NCBI GenBank assembly: GCA_009746045.1
Contig: RPFO01001628.1
Span: 45,351 to 109,350, forward strand
DNA length: 64,000 bases
Reading direction: 5' to 3'
DNA from: Mesostigma viride
Taxonomy: Eukaryota; Streptophyta; Mesostigmatophyceae; Mesostigmatales; Mesostigmataceae
The position numbers and the translations under genes were made by a program. Position 1 is the first letter of the stretch. Every line of letters starts with the position of its first letter. Below, one piece after another: positions 7,860 to 18,818 of this stretch. The notes beneath the pieces were generated by a model. The model was not told where the DNA came from, did no database searches, and saw only the letters and a program-made list of their open reading frames with translations.

Positions 7860-8250
7860 GTGAAGACCCCATCGAATGTAAAACAGGTTTTTCGTAAAGA
7901 AATCCGATTTGTGGGCGGGCTTTACATATTGCTTCTGTCCAAGCACTACCGGATGTAAAACAGTATACTTCTTGAAGAAATCAGTTGGGGCTTTGTTGGG
8001 CGTCACATGTGACCGATGGGCGGAGTTTCCTGCTTCTGTGAAGGCGCCATCGAATGTAGATCAGTAGATTTTCTAAAGAAATCTGAGTTGTGGGTGGGGC
8101 CTTTATTGCTTGTGTCCATCCACCACCGGATGTAGAACAGTAGACTTATTGAAGAAATCAGTTTGGGGCTTTGTTGGGCGCCACATTTGAGCGGTGGGCG
8201 GGGTTTCTTGCTTCTGTCCAAGCACCACCGGGTGTAATACAGTAGATTTC
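7860..8250. repeat. ~180-bp higher-order tandem repeat
   Basis: The segment ATCGAATGTA...CAG...AAGAAATC occurs at about 7870, 7950, 8049, 8130 and 8227. Odd and even copies are most alike (179-180 bp apart), giving a two-part unit with CCATCGAATG- and CACCGGATG-type halves. It lies directly upstream of gene X and is non-coding. Confidence 0.8.
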
Positions 8251-8258
8251 CTATTAAC

Positions 8259-10124
8259 ATGGATGAAGAATGGGATGTGCCAGACCTGGTGGATTAGGAT
8301 GCGAGTTCTGGAGCTAGTTGGGGCGTGGATTCTGACGGCTCTGACGACGACCTGCTTCACACGGAAATGGGGCCCGGCACGTCTTCCTGTCGAGCGAAGC
8401 GCAGTGGGAAGAAAGATGGCGCCCGGCTTCTCGCCTCCAAATTGCAGTCCGTTGACAAGGACATCGCCAAGGCCAGGAGTTGCGGTCCGACTTGTGGGGA
8501 GCATTGCCTCGAGAAGGTGGGCACCTTCCTTACCGATACTAGGTCGTGGACTGCCTTTCGAGAGTTCCTGTACAACCAAACGGACAAGCAGCGCATGGCC
8601 TCCCTTTGCGACGTGATCCGGTCGGCCGGCGTGGGCAACATCGAGGTAGAATCCCCTGCCGACGGTGGCCGTTACAACGGAAGTACATCATTATCGGCCC
8701 TAAGTTTACACGTGGACGTGGTGATTGCGGGGTGCATGTACACCGTCACCGGTTGTGCATCTGCCATCCGGAAGATGGCCGGCGTTACCCGGCCCTTGGA
8801 ACAATCTGGTGGCGTCGGTCGTGTCGGCGAAGGAGTATTTCCTGACCGTGCATCCCAACGACCTAGCGACTTTCGGTGTGGTCTGGAGCACGCACCAACT
8901 GAGCGTGATGCTCGGGGGCGTTCGGAGGTTGGCCAACACGCAGCAATGTGGATGCACGAGTTGGTGCAGCAGATCACAGACCATGACCCGACTCATGCTG
9001 GCGTTGTCTTCATGGACGTCATGTCCATCAAGGAGATGCACGCCATGTACGTTGAAGACGTGGTGGCAGAAGCGGGGGAAGGGGCCAAGGTGCTAGGCTA
9101 CAACGCATTCTACCGCATCTGGCGCACCTACTGCAAAGGCGACTGCCGGCGGCGGCGCAGCCGGCACGCGGCGGGGCGGGGCAGTCGGCGGGCATGCAGC
9201 GGGGCGGCGCAGCCGGTGCGCGGCGGGGCGGGGCATGCAGTCGGCGGGCGGTGGGGCGGGGCAGTCGGCGCGCGGCGGGCCAGTGGCGCAGCCGGCGCGC
9301 GCGGGCGGCGGGCCGGCGCAGCCGGCACCCGGCGGGGCGGGGCAGTCGACGGGCGGCGGGGCGGGGCAGCCGGTGCGCGGCGGGGCGGCGCCGTCGGCGG
9401 GCGGCGAGGTGGCGCAGCCAGCGCGCAGCGAGGTGGCACCGGCGGCGCAGCCGGCATGCGGCGGGGCGGGGCAGTCGACGGGCGGCGGGGCAGGGTCGTC
9501 GGCGCGCGGGGGGCCAGCGGCGCTGCCGGTGCGCGCGGGCGGTGGGCCGGCGCACCTGGCATGCGGTGGGTCGGGGCTGTCGACGGGCGGCGGGGCGGGG
9601 CAGTCGACGCGGGCGGCGGGGCAGGGCCGTCGGCGCGCGGGGGGCCAGCGGCGCTGCCGGCGCGCGTGGGCGGCGGGCCGGCGCAGCTGGCATGCGGCGG
9701 GGCGGGGCTGTCGACGGGCTACGGGGCGGAGCAGCCGGCGCGCGGCGGGCCGGCGGCGCAGCCGGCGGGCGGCGGAGCGGCACAGCCGGTGCCTGAAAAA
9801 CGCGGTCGCTCAATGAAGGTGCACCATGCATGCCGTCTTCTTCCAGGTACAGGGCAACACAGAGACCTGGTTGTCCTACCGGACCACGGAGTCCCAAAAG
9901 ACGCCGTGGCAGCCCGCGGGGACTCGACAGGAAGGCGCGCCACGGTGCGGGAAGGCGATGACACAGCCTTACAAGTTTGATGCGGAGGGGCGGCCGCTGT
10001 TTGGCGTCCGACTTGTGGATCCAGACCGCATTCCGATGTTGCAGGACACCCCAGCCTTCGCACCATTGAACATGGAGTTTCTGGGGAAGGAGCTGGAGTC
10101 GATCAAAACAAGGGACTCGAGAAG
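8259..10124 (+). pseudogene. Gene X, 5' part (unidentified protein, possibly transposase-related)
   Basis: A plausible ATG at 8259 is followed after 12 codons by an in-frame stop (8295-8297); the same frame then stays open through an acidic leader (DSDGSDDD), a CGPTCGEHCLEK motif and a helical segment FREFLYNQTDKQRMASL. Near 8990-9130 comes MDVMSIKEMHAMY and GYNAFYRIWRTYC, which remind me of transposon-encoded proteins, but I cannot name a family. At 9140-9790 the coding region is replaced by GC-rich repeats. A further coding stretch at 9826-10119 is in another frame, and a one-base loss in the A run near 10098 is needed to join it to the next piece. The gene is broken by stop, frameshifts and element A; DDE catalytic residues cannot be placed. 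Confidence 0.5.
9140..9790. repeat. GC-rich minisatellite inside gene X
   Basis: Imperfect repeats of 12-21 bp such as GGCGGGGCGGGGCAGTCG and GCGCGCGGCGGGCC, more than 80% GC, open in all three plus frames because stop codons are rare in such DNA. Reading frames on either side differ, so the repeat expanded within, or replaced part of, gene X (perhaps including an intron). The Gly/Ala/Arg-rich ORFs here are artefacts. Confidence 0.85.
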
Positions 10125-10813
10125 TGTTGCGTGCCCGACCCTTAAGGAACGGGCGCAACAATGGAATAAATTATGTATGTTGGCTTGTTGTCATAGTCCG
10201 TAGGACTTTGGGACTCATTTCGGGACTTAATTTGGGAATTGTCCCTTGTTGGTCAGGACTTTTGTATGGAACTATGATAGTTTGTGTGCATGATTCGGAC
10301 CAGTTATTTTGGGCCTAGGTTGATGTATGCGATCTTCTAGGGGCCGGTGCAGTCGCGCCGCGCTGCGTACTTTATAGCTGGTTGAGATATTGTACTCATG
10401 CGTGGATTCTGTAGCCTGGCGAGGGTCGATGTCGACCCGAGGATCAGTTGTGTGGACTGCATGTTTCGGAGTTCTCTGGTCGGCGCCATGTCGGCGCCTC
10501 TTGCCAGCTTGGTGGCAGACCTAGCTAGGTGAAATTGGTCCGAGGACGAGAGTCTCGTCCTCTTGGTTTGATGAATGTTAAGTGCGATGAAGCCTACACA
10601 TTAAACCTGGGGCAACTATCCATTTGTAATTGGTCTTGCTAGCCATTATAAGTGTGTATTAATTAGCTTGGCATCAAGTCGCGGTGCCAGATATCTCACG
10701 ACCCCAGTCGTGAAGCGCAATCTGCATTAGGCCACCTTGATTCTTCCTCTTACCGGCACAGTTGATCTTTCGCGACGTAGCTCAGGTTTAGGTGTAAATC
10801 TGGGTCCGTTACA
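10125..10813 (+). repeat. Element A 5' LTR
   Basis: 689 bp, TG...CA termini. Preceded by the AGAAG duplication. Differs from the 3' LTR by short indels (for example an extra CATG near 10288) and a few substitutions. Confidence 0.95.
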
Positions 10814-10814
10814 C

Positions 10815-10826
10815 TGGTATCGGAGG
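10815..10826 (+). promoter_or_regulatory. Element A primer-binding site
   Basis: TGGTATCGGAGG starts one base after the LTR. The same 12 bases follow the 5' LTR of element C. Both are near the plant initiator-Met site TGGTATCAGAGC, so the host's initiator tRNA probably ends CCTCCGATACCA. Confidence 0.8.
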
Positions 10827-12010
10827 TTTGTGTTGCTGGCAAGGTTAATTAGCTAACTCTCGCAGAGAGAGCTAGTGTAGCCAGTTAGGAAGACCAAGGC
10901 GGAGCTTGGTGTAGATAGAGGTTCCATTATTCAACGACCGCTGGACAGGTCGGCGGCAATCCCGCAAGGGATTCAACGACGACCTAGACGGCGAGCGGCC
11001 AGTAAGGAATACTCGGCGGGATCAGCAGCGATCCCGTGGTGTTGGGCTGCCGACGGTAGCGGCTAAAGCCCCAGTTTTCAACGACACCCGGTGGCGGCCA
11101 GAGCTCCGGCTTTCAACGACACCAGGTGGCGGCCAGAACTCAGGGGTTTCAACGATACTGACGGCAGTAAGGCATCGGTAAAGCAATATATATAGAAGTC
11201 CTTCTTGTCCTTCCTGTCTTACCCACGCGCGTAGAAACGGGGTTTCTGTTTTCTGTCGTGCTCTGTATTCATGTCTGTGCTTGTTGGTGAATGGGTTGCC
11301 CCGGAGGCAGACCTTCGTGAGCTGTGGGCGGACCCCCGGATCGAGGGCATTGAACGCTGCTTACAGCTCGAGGGTAGTTACCGGCTGGCCGTTGCCTTAC
11401 TGTGTTGCCGGTAGCTGTACCTCAACGTTTTTCGTACTGTCTGTGAACGTCCTGTTTCTGCCTTGTGTTTCTCTCTCGCTGTGAGCACGTCACCTGCACG
11501 TAGAGGTATCCTGGGTGGGCTTTCCTCCCTTCTTTCCCCCCCCCTTGCATTGCATGCTTCAATACCGTGTGATATTGCTTTATACCTAATCGGTAGTTCA
11601 TGGGAACCTCTCGCAGCAGACGTAATAATGAAGGAGGATATAGACGTGTTAATCAAGGAGGTAGATCCCAATACCTATACAATGCAGTAGCACAGTCGAC
11701 GGGGCCACAGGCCAACCAGGAATTTTCTATAGTTGGGCTGCATGTAGTAATCATATCAAGGATAAAGTGTGACACCCAGCGTCGTTAGCTAGGTAGCAGG
11801 GATTTAATACATTAGCGGAGGCAGATCAGTTTATTAAGGATAATATGCCCCTCCCAGAAGGGCTGCACCAGCATAGGAGTGTCACCCAGATCCCAGCACA
11901 GGATGTGTTGCGTGCACTGGAGCAGCTTCACCTGGGCCCATCCTCTAGGGCATAAGCACCACTCTCACTACTATATACAAGTATACAGTGATACTGCCTA
12001 CTAGCTCAGC
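10827..12010 (+). other. Element A leader region
   Basis: No convincing ORF. A short motif TTCAACGAC recurs about six times between 10930 and 11155, including two copies of a ~26-bp unit (CAACGACACC.GGTGGCGGCC) near 11078 and 11115. Probably an untranslated leader, possibly with packaging or regulatory repeats. Confidence 0.5.
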
Positions 12011-12023
12011 TACAATAGTTAGC

Positions 12024-13307
12024 TGAGTGCTCTCCCCATATCTATTCATCATTATGGTGGACTATATTATGCGGCGTGCACAAGCCCGCTTCGCCCGGGT
12101 GGAGGGGCGCCCGCCGGGGATCGAGATCACGGAGTACGCCAGCTACGGCGGGGTTGACCCACCCTACCGCCTGAGCGATCTGATCTACGCTGATGACACG
12201 ACACTCGTGGAAACCCCAGAGTCAGCCCAACTGTGGCTAGACAGCTTATCACTGGAAGCGCGGGCGGTGGGGCTTATGATCAGCAAGAAAACGGAGGTCA
12301 TGGCCATCGGCTTCCCTGCTGGGATAGCCCCACCCACCCTCCTCTTGCTGGACGGCAGCCCCGTCCCCGACTCGCTTCAAGCTCCTTGGCAGCTGGCTTC
12401 CCTCCATGCACGGCCGACGACATCAACACCCGCATTGGCCAGGCCTGGGCGGCCCTCCGCCGCCTCGACAGGTTCTGGACCTGTCGCTACCTGAGTGAGC
12501 GACGCAAGCGCATTCTGTTCAAGGCCCTTGTCCTCAGCATCCTCCTTTATGGCTGCGAGGCGTGGACCCTGGACCAGGCGCTGAGCCAGCAGCTTGACGG
12601 CTCCGTCACTCGAATGCTCCGTCATATCCTCGGCGTCCGCTACCAAGAACGCCGCACCCGGGCCGAGCTCTACTGCGAGCTCCCTCTTGTCACCCATACC
12701 ATCCGACACCGCCGCCTCCTCTTTGCCGGCCATCTTGCCCGCACAGACCAGGTGAATACCGATGTGGGCCCTGCCGGGGGGCTTAAGACGGGCCAACCAG
12801 GTAGACACCTCCTCCTATGGCAGGGTCCGGCCCTTGTCCCATCGCAAACCACTGGCAAACTTGCGCGCGCCGGGCACCGGCGCGGCACGACCCGGACCTA
12901 TGTGACACAACTGCTTGAAGATGCAGGGCTTCTGGGACTATCCGTACTCCGCGCCCGCATGATTGACAAGGAGAAATGGGCTGCCATCTGCGATAAGCAC
13001 CTTCCCGAGGGGTATGCTCCTGTTTTCTCCCCACGGGCCCCGCGGCCCGTTGCTAGCCAGGGTAGAAGTCCGCTGGTGGAGGTTATTGGTCCTGAGGATA
13101 GCCGCTACACTACCGCCTCGTCTGCCATTACAGTAGAGGACAGCTCGGATGACTGATGAGGATTACATCCCCATCTAGTGCTTAGCGGTTGGGGGATGAT
13201 GCAGACGATATTTGTGTAAACTTTTGTGTAATTATTTTTCTAATGAGATTAGCATAGTACTCCGTGGCATGCCTTGCGCATGACACGCAAGTACTTACTT
13301 ACTTACT
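12024..13307 (+). mobile_element. 5'-truncated LINE fragment inserted in element A
   Basis: Flanked by a 13-bp duplication TACAATAGTTAGC (12011-12023 and 13308-13320). The 3' end is a CTTA tandem tail (13291-13307), typical of target-primed reverse transcription. It keeps only the end of RT onward, in the same family as L2 and L3. Confidence 0.9.
12027..13156 (+). pseudogene. LINE RT C-terminal part, frameshifted
   Basis: First frame (12027-12494): a polymerase palm end with LIYADDTTLVE, the YADD catalytic box. Second frame (12233-13156): ...RILFKALVLSILLYGCEAWTL and ..RRLLFAGHLARTDQ.., the conserved region after the RT of jockey/I/L1-like LINEs. The frames must join by a one-base shift near 12390-12420, so the product is broken. 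No endonuclease or 5' part remains. Confidence 0.85.
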
Positions 13308-13351
13308 TACAATAGTTAGCAGATAATATATAATTACTATTAGAAGTAAGA

Positions 13352-13773
13352 TTGTGGCTTCCTCTTCTCTCTCTTGCTTGCCTGTGTTGGGGAGGTACTG
13401 GTGCTGGTACGGTACTAGGGCCCAAAATGCCCTCTAGGAAGCGAGGTGGTGGTAATGCACAGCCCCCGAAGGGCCGTAGAGAGACACAGTCCCCGGAGGA
13501 CAATAGCAGGGAAGAACAAGAAATAGCTAGCACATCTAGTCAGAGTTCCAGTGCCAGGGTCCCGGAGATCCGAGGCAGCCGCTAGGGTTACCGCAGAACG
13601 GCAGACGACCCTGGAGTCGCAGCTAGAGCAAGTTGCCCTAGGGTTTGATCAGCAACAGCAGTCGCCGCAGCGACAGCCTCAGTCTCAGCAGTCGCCGCAG
13701 CGACAGCCTCAGTCTCAGCAGTCGCGCCGCAGCGACAGCCTCAGTCTCAGCAGTCTCCGCCGTCGCGACAGAC

Positions 13774-13872
<99 letters not shown>

Positions 13873-15206
13873 GACGCAGCAGCAGCAGCGACCGCTATCG
13901 ACCCAGCATATGGGCAATTGGGACAGGGTACCTCCTACGCAGCGACCCCCTCCCGTGGAAGAGGTGCAGGAGGAGGAGGATGTAGAGGACGCAGGTAGCT
14001 CAACGGCCAGCTCTCCGTTCGTACCCCCGCCTGCTGCTCTTGTGGATCGGTACTACCCGGCGACGTACGCGCGCGGGAGCGCGCGTCTGATCCATGCATG
14101 GGCCGGGCGTGGACGGGGGGGGTCGGGACCGGAGCCCGGGCGGGTCCCTCGTCGGGGATCCTTCGGGTCTTACGATCGAGCGAGAGTCCAGGCCCCCGCA
14201 TAGAGTGCCAGGATCGTCGGCCTACGTCCACGGCGACCCATGGGACGATGGACAAGCTCCTCCTGGCCCATTCCCCACCGTACCACCATACACTCCCGCC
14301 AGGAGCGCGCCCACGAATGTCAACTTCAGTCGGCTGCCCCTGGATGACCCCGGTTATGAGCATCCCACGTCCATTCGAGTTCGGCGCGAGTCGGCCCCCT
14401 TTGCGTCGCAGCGGGTATCCGATGACTACGCGCCCCAGCGAGAATCGGGCGACTTCGATCCCGAGCATGAGGAGAACACCTTTGTGTCCCAACGTGGGCA
14501 TGACCAGACTGCAGGACGGGGCTCGCACCAGGAGATGCGGGCGCGACGTCGCGAGCCCCTCACCTTTTCCAGCCCCGCGTACTGCAGAAAGGGCGGTCCC
14601 TTGCGACCTGACCCTGTCAAGGCGCCGCCTATGCCAGATTTTAAGGCGGTGCCCCAGCTCCATGCGGGCATGACTCCCCGTGAGATTGACGAGTGGGCTC
14701 GTATGTGGCAACAGTTGTACACTGTATGGTGTGAACACCATGAGTGGCAGCTGGCCACCAAGGTTCTGATCCCCTACGTGGTGGTGAAGTGTATGGACCC
14801 ATCAGTGGTCGGGATGCTTAACGTCGAGAGTGTGGCGGCTCAGTCATACCCGCAGACGGTTGAGGAACTGCTGGCGCGCATCCGGCGCAAGCTCATCCCT
14901 CCCGGCTATCGACTGACTGAGCGGTTTGAGTTCGGCCGCCTACGTCAGGGCAACACTGACTTGGCGGAGTTCCTCACCACCTTTGACTCCTTTGCGGCGC
15001 GGCTGACCGGCGACCTGACGTGGACCGAGTACAAGATTCGGTTTCTGGAGGCTATTCACCCTGACCTCCTGGACGAGGTTACGAAACACTACGCGGAGGT
15101 CCCCTGGGAACGCCTGGACATCCATGCCGTCCAGCAGTACCTTCTCCAATTAAGTGGCCGACATCATCACGCGCCGGCGCTCAGCCAGCCGGCCGCGGGA
15201 AGTTGA
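13352..15206 (+). pseudogene. Element A Gag, several frameshifts
   Basis: Starts probably at the ATG at 13427 (MPSRKRGGG), hits a stop at 13583-13585, continues in other frames through a Gln-rich CAG tract, then in the frame 14094-15206 gives a long stretch with a typical retrotransposon Gag/capsid domain: EWARMWQQLYTVWC, a VKCMDPSVVGML segment and RQGNTDLAEFLTTFDSFAARL (the last matching the conserved Gag 'F..L.QG...EY...F' region). It would have formed capsids. Frameshifts near 13585, 13900, 14100-14200 and 15150 show decay or missed splicing. Confidence 0.7.
13640..13890 (+). repeat. CAG trinucleotide tract in element A gag
   Basis: A near-pure CAG run at about 13773-13862, preceded by three copies of a CAGTCGCCGCAGCGACAGCC-type unit. 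It reads as poly-Gln, poly-Ser or poly-Ala by frame; Gln fits the flanking gag best. Confidence 0.95.
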
Positions 15207-15459
15207 AGCCGTCCGGGAGGAGGAATCCGAGGACGATGAGGTGCCCACCACGCAGCTACACACCATCGACGTGTCCAAGGCCCGCTGCTTCAGGTGCAAC
15301 GAGATCGGACACCTCAAGAAGGACTGCCCGCGACTCAAGACGCGCACACGTGTTCCTGCGTGGGCCCACAAGTTCCAGCAAGGCCCCCCGGATGATGACG
15401 ACCAGCGCGCGGACGCGCGGTCTCCTGGGGAAGGGGAGGGATCCCACACTCAGGTTTGA
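15154..15459 (+). pseudogene. Element A Gag zinc-knuckle part
   Basis: Carries CFRCNEIGHLKKDC (CX2CX4HX4C), a classical nucleocapsid knuckle, in the +1 frame relative to the capsid part. The frames overlap at 15154-15206, so one indel separates them. A short basic region follows, then a stop; no protease motif is seen downstream. Confidence 0.75.
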
Positions 15460-17047
15460 TCCCTCAGTGCGCTGGAACCTCTCGGCCCTCCTGTGGTCGT
15501 GGCGGAGTACCTATACCACACACGTGACCAGCAGGAGGAGGCGGAGGAGGCCGACGTATACACGGTCACTTCCCCCGGGAGACGTGATGGTCGCAGTTAG
15601 TGTTGGTGCCTGTGTCATTCTACCAAACTAGCTGCGGGCCATTGGTGCCTCTCGCTAATACGTTTCCCGGACGACATCTTCGGACGCGATCCGAGTTGGC
15701 AGCGTTGTCTGTGTAATTCAGCCCCTGGGTGCCTTCCGCTGTGGTTGACTCGACATCAGGTGTCTTGCAGACAGGATGACGAGTTCAGCGCTTGCGCGCG
15801 CATCTCCGCACACGCGTGTAGGCAAGACGTGATTCAGCTTGGTGGTCCTCCCTCAGTGCATCGACCGCATCGGACAGTTCTGCACGCGAGCACCTCCCGT
15901 AGTCGCTGATGACGACTGCCGTGATCCGTATTTTGGCCTTTGCTCGGCGGTGGCGTTTACAACGCTGTCACATATGCTGGCGCGTGCGCGCCCCGCGGAC
16001 CACTTTTGCGCACCCCAACTGTTGCGTGCCCGCCACTGTGCATGGTCGCGCGCAACGTGTCCGCCACGCGCGTATTACTATCCCAGTTGTGATAAGCATC
16101 GTCGCCTGCAGTCGCGCATCCGGTAGTATTGTTATCGGTCGACCCCATCAATTGGGTTGTCTTGGCGTTGAGTGGTGTGCGCCTCTGATTCGGGCCGCTG
16201 GCGGAATTTTATATGCTGCCGCGGCCTTGCACTAGCGCCGTCGCCAGGGAGGGCAGCGGTGAGAGGAAAATTGATGGATTTGTGGGAAGTGGGGGAGATT
16301 CCAGGATGGATTCTGGGGGTTCCTGTTCCTGCTGTTCCAGTCAAGAGATCCAGAGTTTCCAGTCACATTGCCCTGTGATTTGTTCCAGTTTCCAGTGGTG
16401 CCTCATGTGATGAGGGCACGGTATTATGTTAGGCTTGACCTGGCGGGTAGGTAGCCGGCCTTAGGCCAACCTGGACCTGGTTCTTGGTGCATAAGGTCCT
16501 GGTAGATAGGACAAACGTGGGAGTCGGAAGGTGGACACTATAGGAATGACTTCGTGGTGCAGGGAAGACAGCCAGTAGGCAAGGTGGAGCGCCCCACACC
16601 TATAATGCCAATGGATGCCCTGTACCGTCAGTACTGGGAATATCCCCGCCGTCTGGAGCAGTCTCTAGTCATGGAAGCCCCGCCATGGCGAAAAAGTCAA
16701 ACGAGCTGTTCATTCAGGCGACTGTTAACCCCCGCGGAGAAGTTTCTGTGGTCAAAACCCGAAAGCCCTCACGTGATAGGATCTGGTTCCCTCCCTTCGG
16801 CCTATAGTAGGGAGAGATCGACGTTGACTACGTCAAGACTTGTCCTTAACTTAGCTTGTGTGGCGAGTTTTGGGGGAATTGGTTTTACTGGCCCGTTGGA
16901 GAACAAGGGTTGGGACATAGTACCCCTATGGTCAACCTACGGCCGCGATGATCAGCGACCGATTGGCTATACTCAGAATTAATTGTTGCGTGTGTTTTCT
17001 TTTCCTGTGCTTCTTCACCTCTATGTCGGTCGAGACTACCGTCCCCT
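15460..17047 (+). other. Element A 3' region without pol
   Basis: About 1.6 kb with no RT, protease or integrase motif in any frame. GC-rich, then AT-richer towards the LTR. It may be the remains of pol, but no motif supports that. Confidence 0.6.
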
Positions 17048-17062
17048 GGGGAGGGGGAGGAG
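17048..17062 (+). promoter_or_regulatory. Element A polypurine tract
   Basis: GGGGAGGGGGAGGAG directly before the 3' LTR start at 17063; primes plus-strand DNA synthesis in LTR elements. Confidence 0.85.
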
Positions 17063-17745
17063 TGTTGCGTGCCCGACCCTTGGAACGGGCGCAACAATGG
17101 AATATATTATGTATGTTGGCTTGTTGTCATAGTCCGTAGGACTTTGGGACTCATTTCGGGACTTAATTTGGGAATTGTCCCTTGTTGGTCAGGACTTTTG
17201 TATGGAACTATGATAGTTTGTGTGATTCGGACCAGTTATTTTGGGCCTAGGTTGATGTATGCGATCTTCTAGGGGCCGGTGCAGTCGCGCCGCGCTGCGT
17301 ACTTTATAGCTGGTTGAGATATTGTACTCATGCGTGGATTCTGTAGCCTGGCGAGGGTCGATGTCGACCCGAGGATCAGTTGTGTGGACTGCATGTTTCG
17401 GAGTTCTCTGGTCGGCGCCATGTCGGCGCCTCTTGCCAGCTTGGTGGCAGACCTAGCTAGGTGAAATTGGTCCGAGGACGAGAGTCTCGTCCTCTTGGTT
17501 TGATGAATGTTAAGTGCGATGAAGCCTACACATTAAACCTGGGGCAACTATCCATTTGTAATTGGTCTTGCTAGCCATTATAAGTGTGTATTAATTAGCT
17601 TGGCATCAAGTCGCGGTGCCAGATATCTCACGACCCCAGTCATGAAGCGCAATCTGCATTAGGCCACCTTGATTCTTCCTCTTACCGGCACAGTTGATCT
17701 TTCGCGACGTAGCTCAGGTTTAGGTGTAAATCTGGGTTCGTTACA
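17063..17745 (+). repeat. Element A 3' LTR
   Basis: 683 bp, TGTTGCG...TTACA, followed by the AGAAG duplication and then gene X sequence. Confidence 0.95.
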
Positions 17746-18192
17746 AGAAGTTGCCCCATGGCATCTGGCAGTGGTACTTTCTGCCCGACACCATCAAGCC
17801 AAACGAGGCCTTTTTCGCAAAAGTCCCACATGCCCCTGAGGAGGTGCCTGAGGAGTGGCGCCCTTTGCCGTGGCCATCTCGCGCGGACATCTACGCCCTG
17901 CGCGAGCACGATGCAGCGCCTGAACCACCACCGACGCAAGAAGAGCACTTCATGGCGTTGGTCGACGCAGAGGCGGTGCGCGTCACCCCGCTGGTAGACC
18001 GAGTTCCTCATGATGGCCACACACAGCAGGAATGGGCGGCAGAAGACAGGGCCATGGCAGCCAAGGTCGCTTACTTGAAGCGCATGCAAGGCGTTGAGAA
18101 AGGCTCCGCTGTTCTATACTGGCACCCTTCAGCTGGTATTCTCTGCAACTCGAAGCTCACGTGGACAGTCTCCAGTCCTCTTTGGCATCATC
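17746..18192 (+). pseudogene. Gene X, middle part
   Basis: Reads KLPHGIWQWYFLP, then a Pro/Glu-rich stretch and EEHFMALVDAEAVRV and EWAAEDRAMAAKVAYLKRMQ. It directly follows the element A duplication and is the continuation of the coding stretch ending at 10124 (frame offset by the A-run loss near 10098). Function unknown. It stops at element B; the frame that continues past B is one base off, so another indel or an intron lies between about 18110 and 18192. Confidence 0.5.
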
Positions 18193-18794
18193 AGTTGAAT
18201 GAGGGAATCCATGGCTCTTGCAGGAAAGTTGCCTTTATTATAATGAGCAAACACAGACGTAAGTCACGTCAAGTCCGAGACTGCACGTAGCACAGACGAC
18301 AGGGTCGTTATGCCAAGAGAGCGTGCACGCAAGAGCTAGCGCCCCAGTGTGACCAAGTCACTCATATAGCTTGCTAGGGACGCGTCCAAGTATTCAGCTG
18401 CACTGTCACAGCTGAACTGTCAATCAATTGATTACACAGACTCTGGCACGCCTTTGGCGCGCAGATCTATCAATTGTCCATACGGCTAGTCCTGTGGACC
18501 TATCCGTACACTACTCAGCATCAATTGTCTCATAGGTCCTGGCGCGCTACAGTGCGCCTACCTATCAATTGACCATCAAGTCCTGTACAAGTCCTGTCAA
18601 CGTCCTGCGGACTATCAAAGTGACACTTGTACATCCTGTGTCCGTACGCGCCCACAGTGGCGCGCCGGGTACTGTCGGCACAGCCTAGGAAACGTCATAA
18701 CTTTTACGTTCCTTAACCAAATGAGGCGTTCAAGGTGCCGTTGGAAAGAGCGTAACAATCTCTATCCATCTAACGTAAATCCTTTACGTTAACT
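18193..18794 (-). repeat. Element B 3' LTR
   Basis: 602 bp. Compared with the 5' LTR it lacks 14 bp near 18203, explained by slippage between two GAG triplets. In element orientation the LTR opens with AGTTAACGTAAAGG and then a small inverted repeat, AACGTAAA/TTTACGTT. Confidence 0.9.
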
Positions 18795-18818
18795 CCAATC
18801 CCTTCTTTTCTTTAGGGA
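18795..18818 (-). promoter_or_regulatory. Element B polypurine tract
   Basis: On the minus strand a purine-rich run (AAAGAAAAGAAGGGA) ends a few bases before the 3' LTR. Confidence 0.7.

Larger units (their letters stand above)
10125..17745 (+). mobile_element. Gypsy-type LTR element A, gag only (non-autonomous)
   Basis: LTRs 10125-10813 and 17063-17745 begin TGTTGCG and end TTACA. AGAAG is duplicated at 10120-10124 and 17746-17750, inside gene X. The primer site TGGTATCGGAGG at 10815 is close to the plant-type initiator-Met site, and a purine tract (17048-17062) precedes the 3' LTR. Internally there is a decayed gag with zinc knuckle but no protease, RT or integrase anywhere in 15460-17047. 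This is the layout of TR-GAG-type non-autonomous elements that depend on a relative for pol. A LINE fragment with a 13-bp duplication lies inside. The LTRs differ by several substitutions and short indels, so A is older than C. Confidence 0.9.

Noticed and set aside
7254-7872. Three overlapping minus-strand ORFs rich in HVFTSSRL
   Set aside because: They are translations of the GTGAAGAC tandem repeat; the same peptide appears in every frame.
9028-10161. Long minus-strand ORF (377 codons) and several plus ORFs rich in Arg/Pro/Ala/Gly
   Set aside because: Open only because the GC-rich minisatellite has few stop codons; no motif, low-complexity throughout.
13551-13998. Poly-Ser and poly-Ala proteins at the CAG tract
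   Set aside because: Alternative-frame readings of a CAG repeat; only the Gln frame fits the flanking gag.
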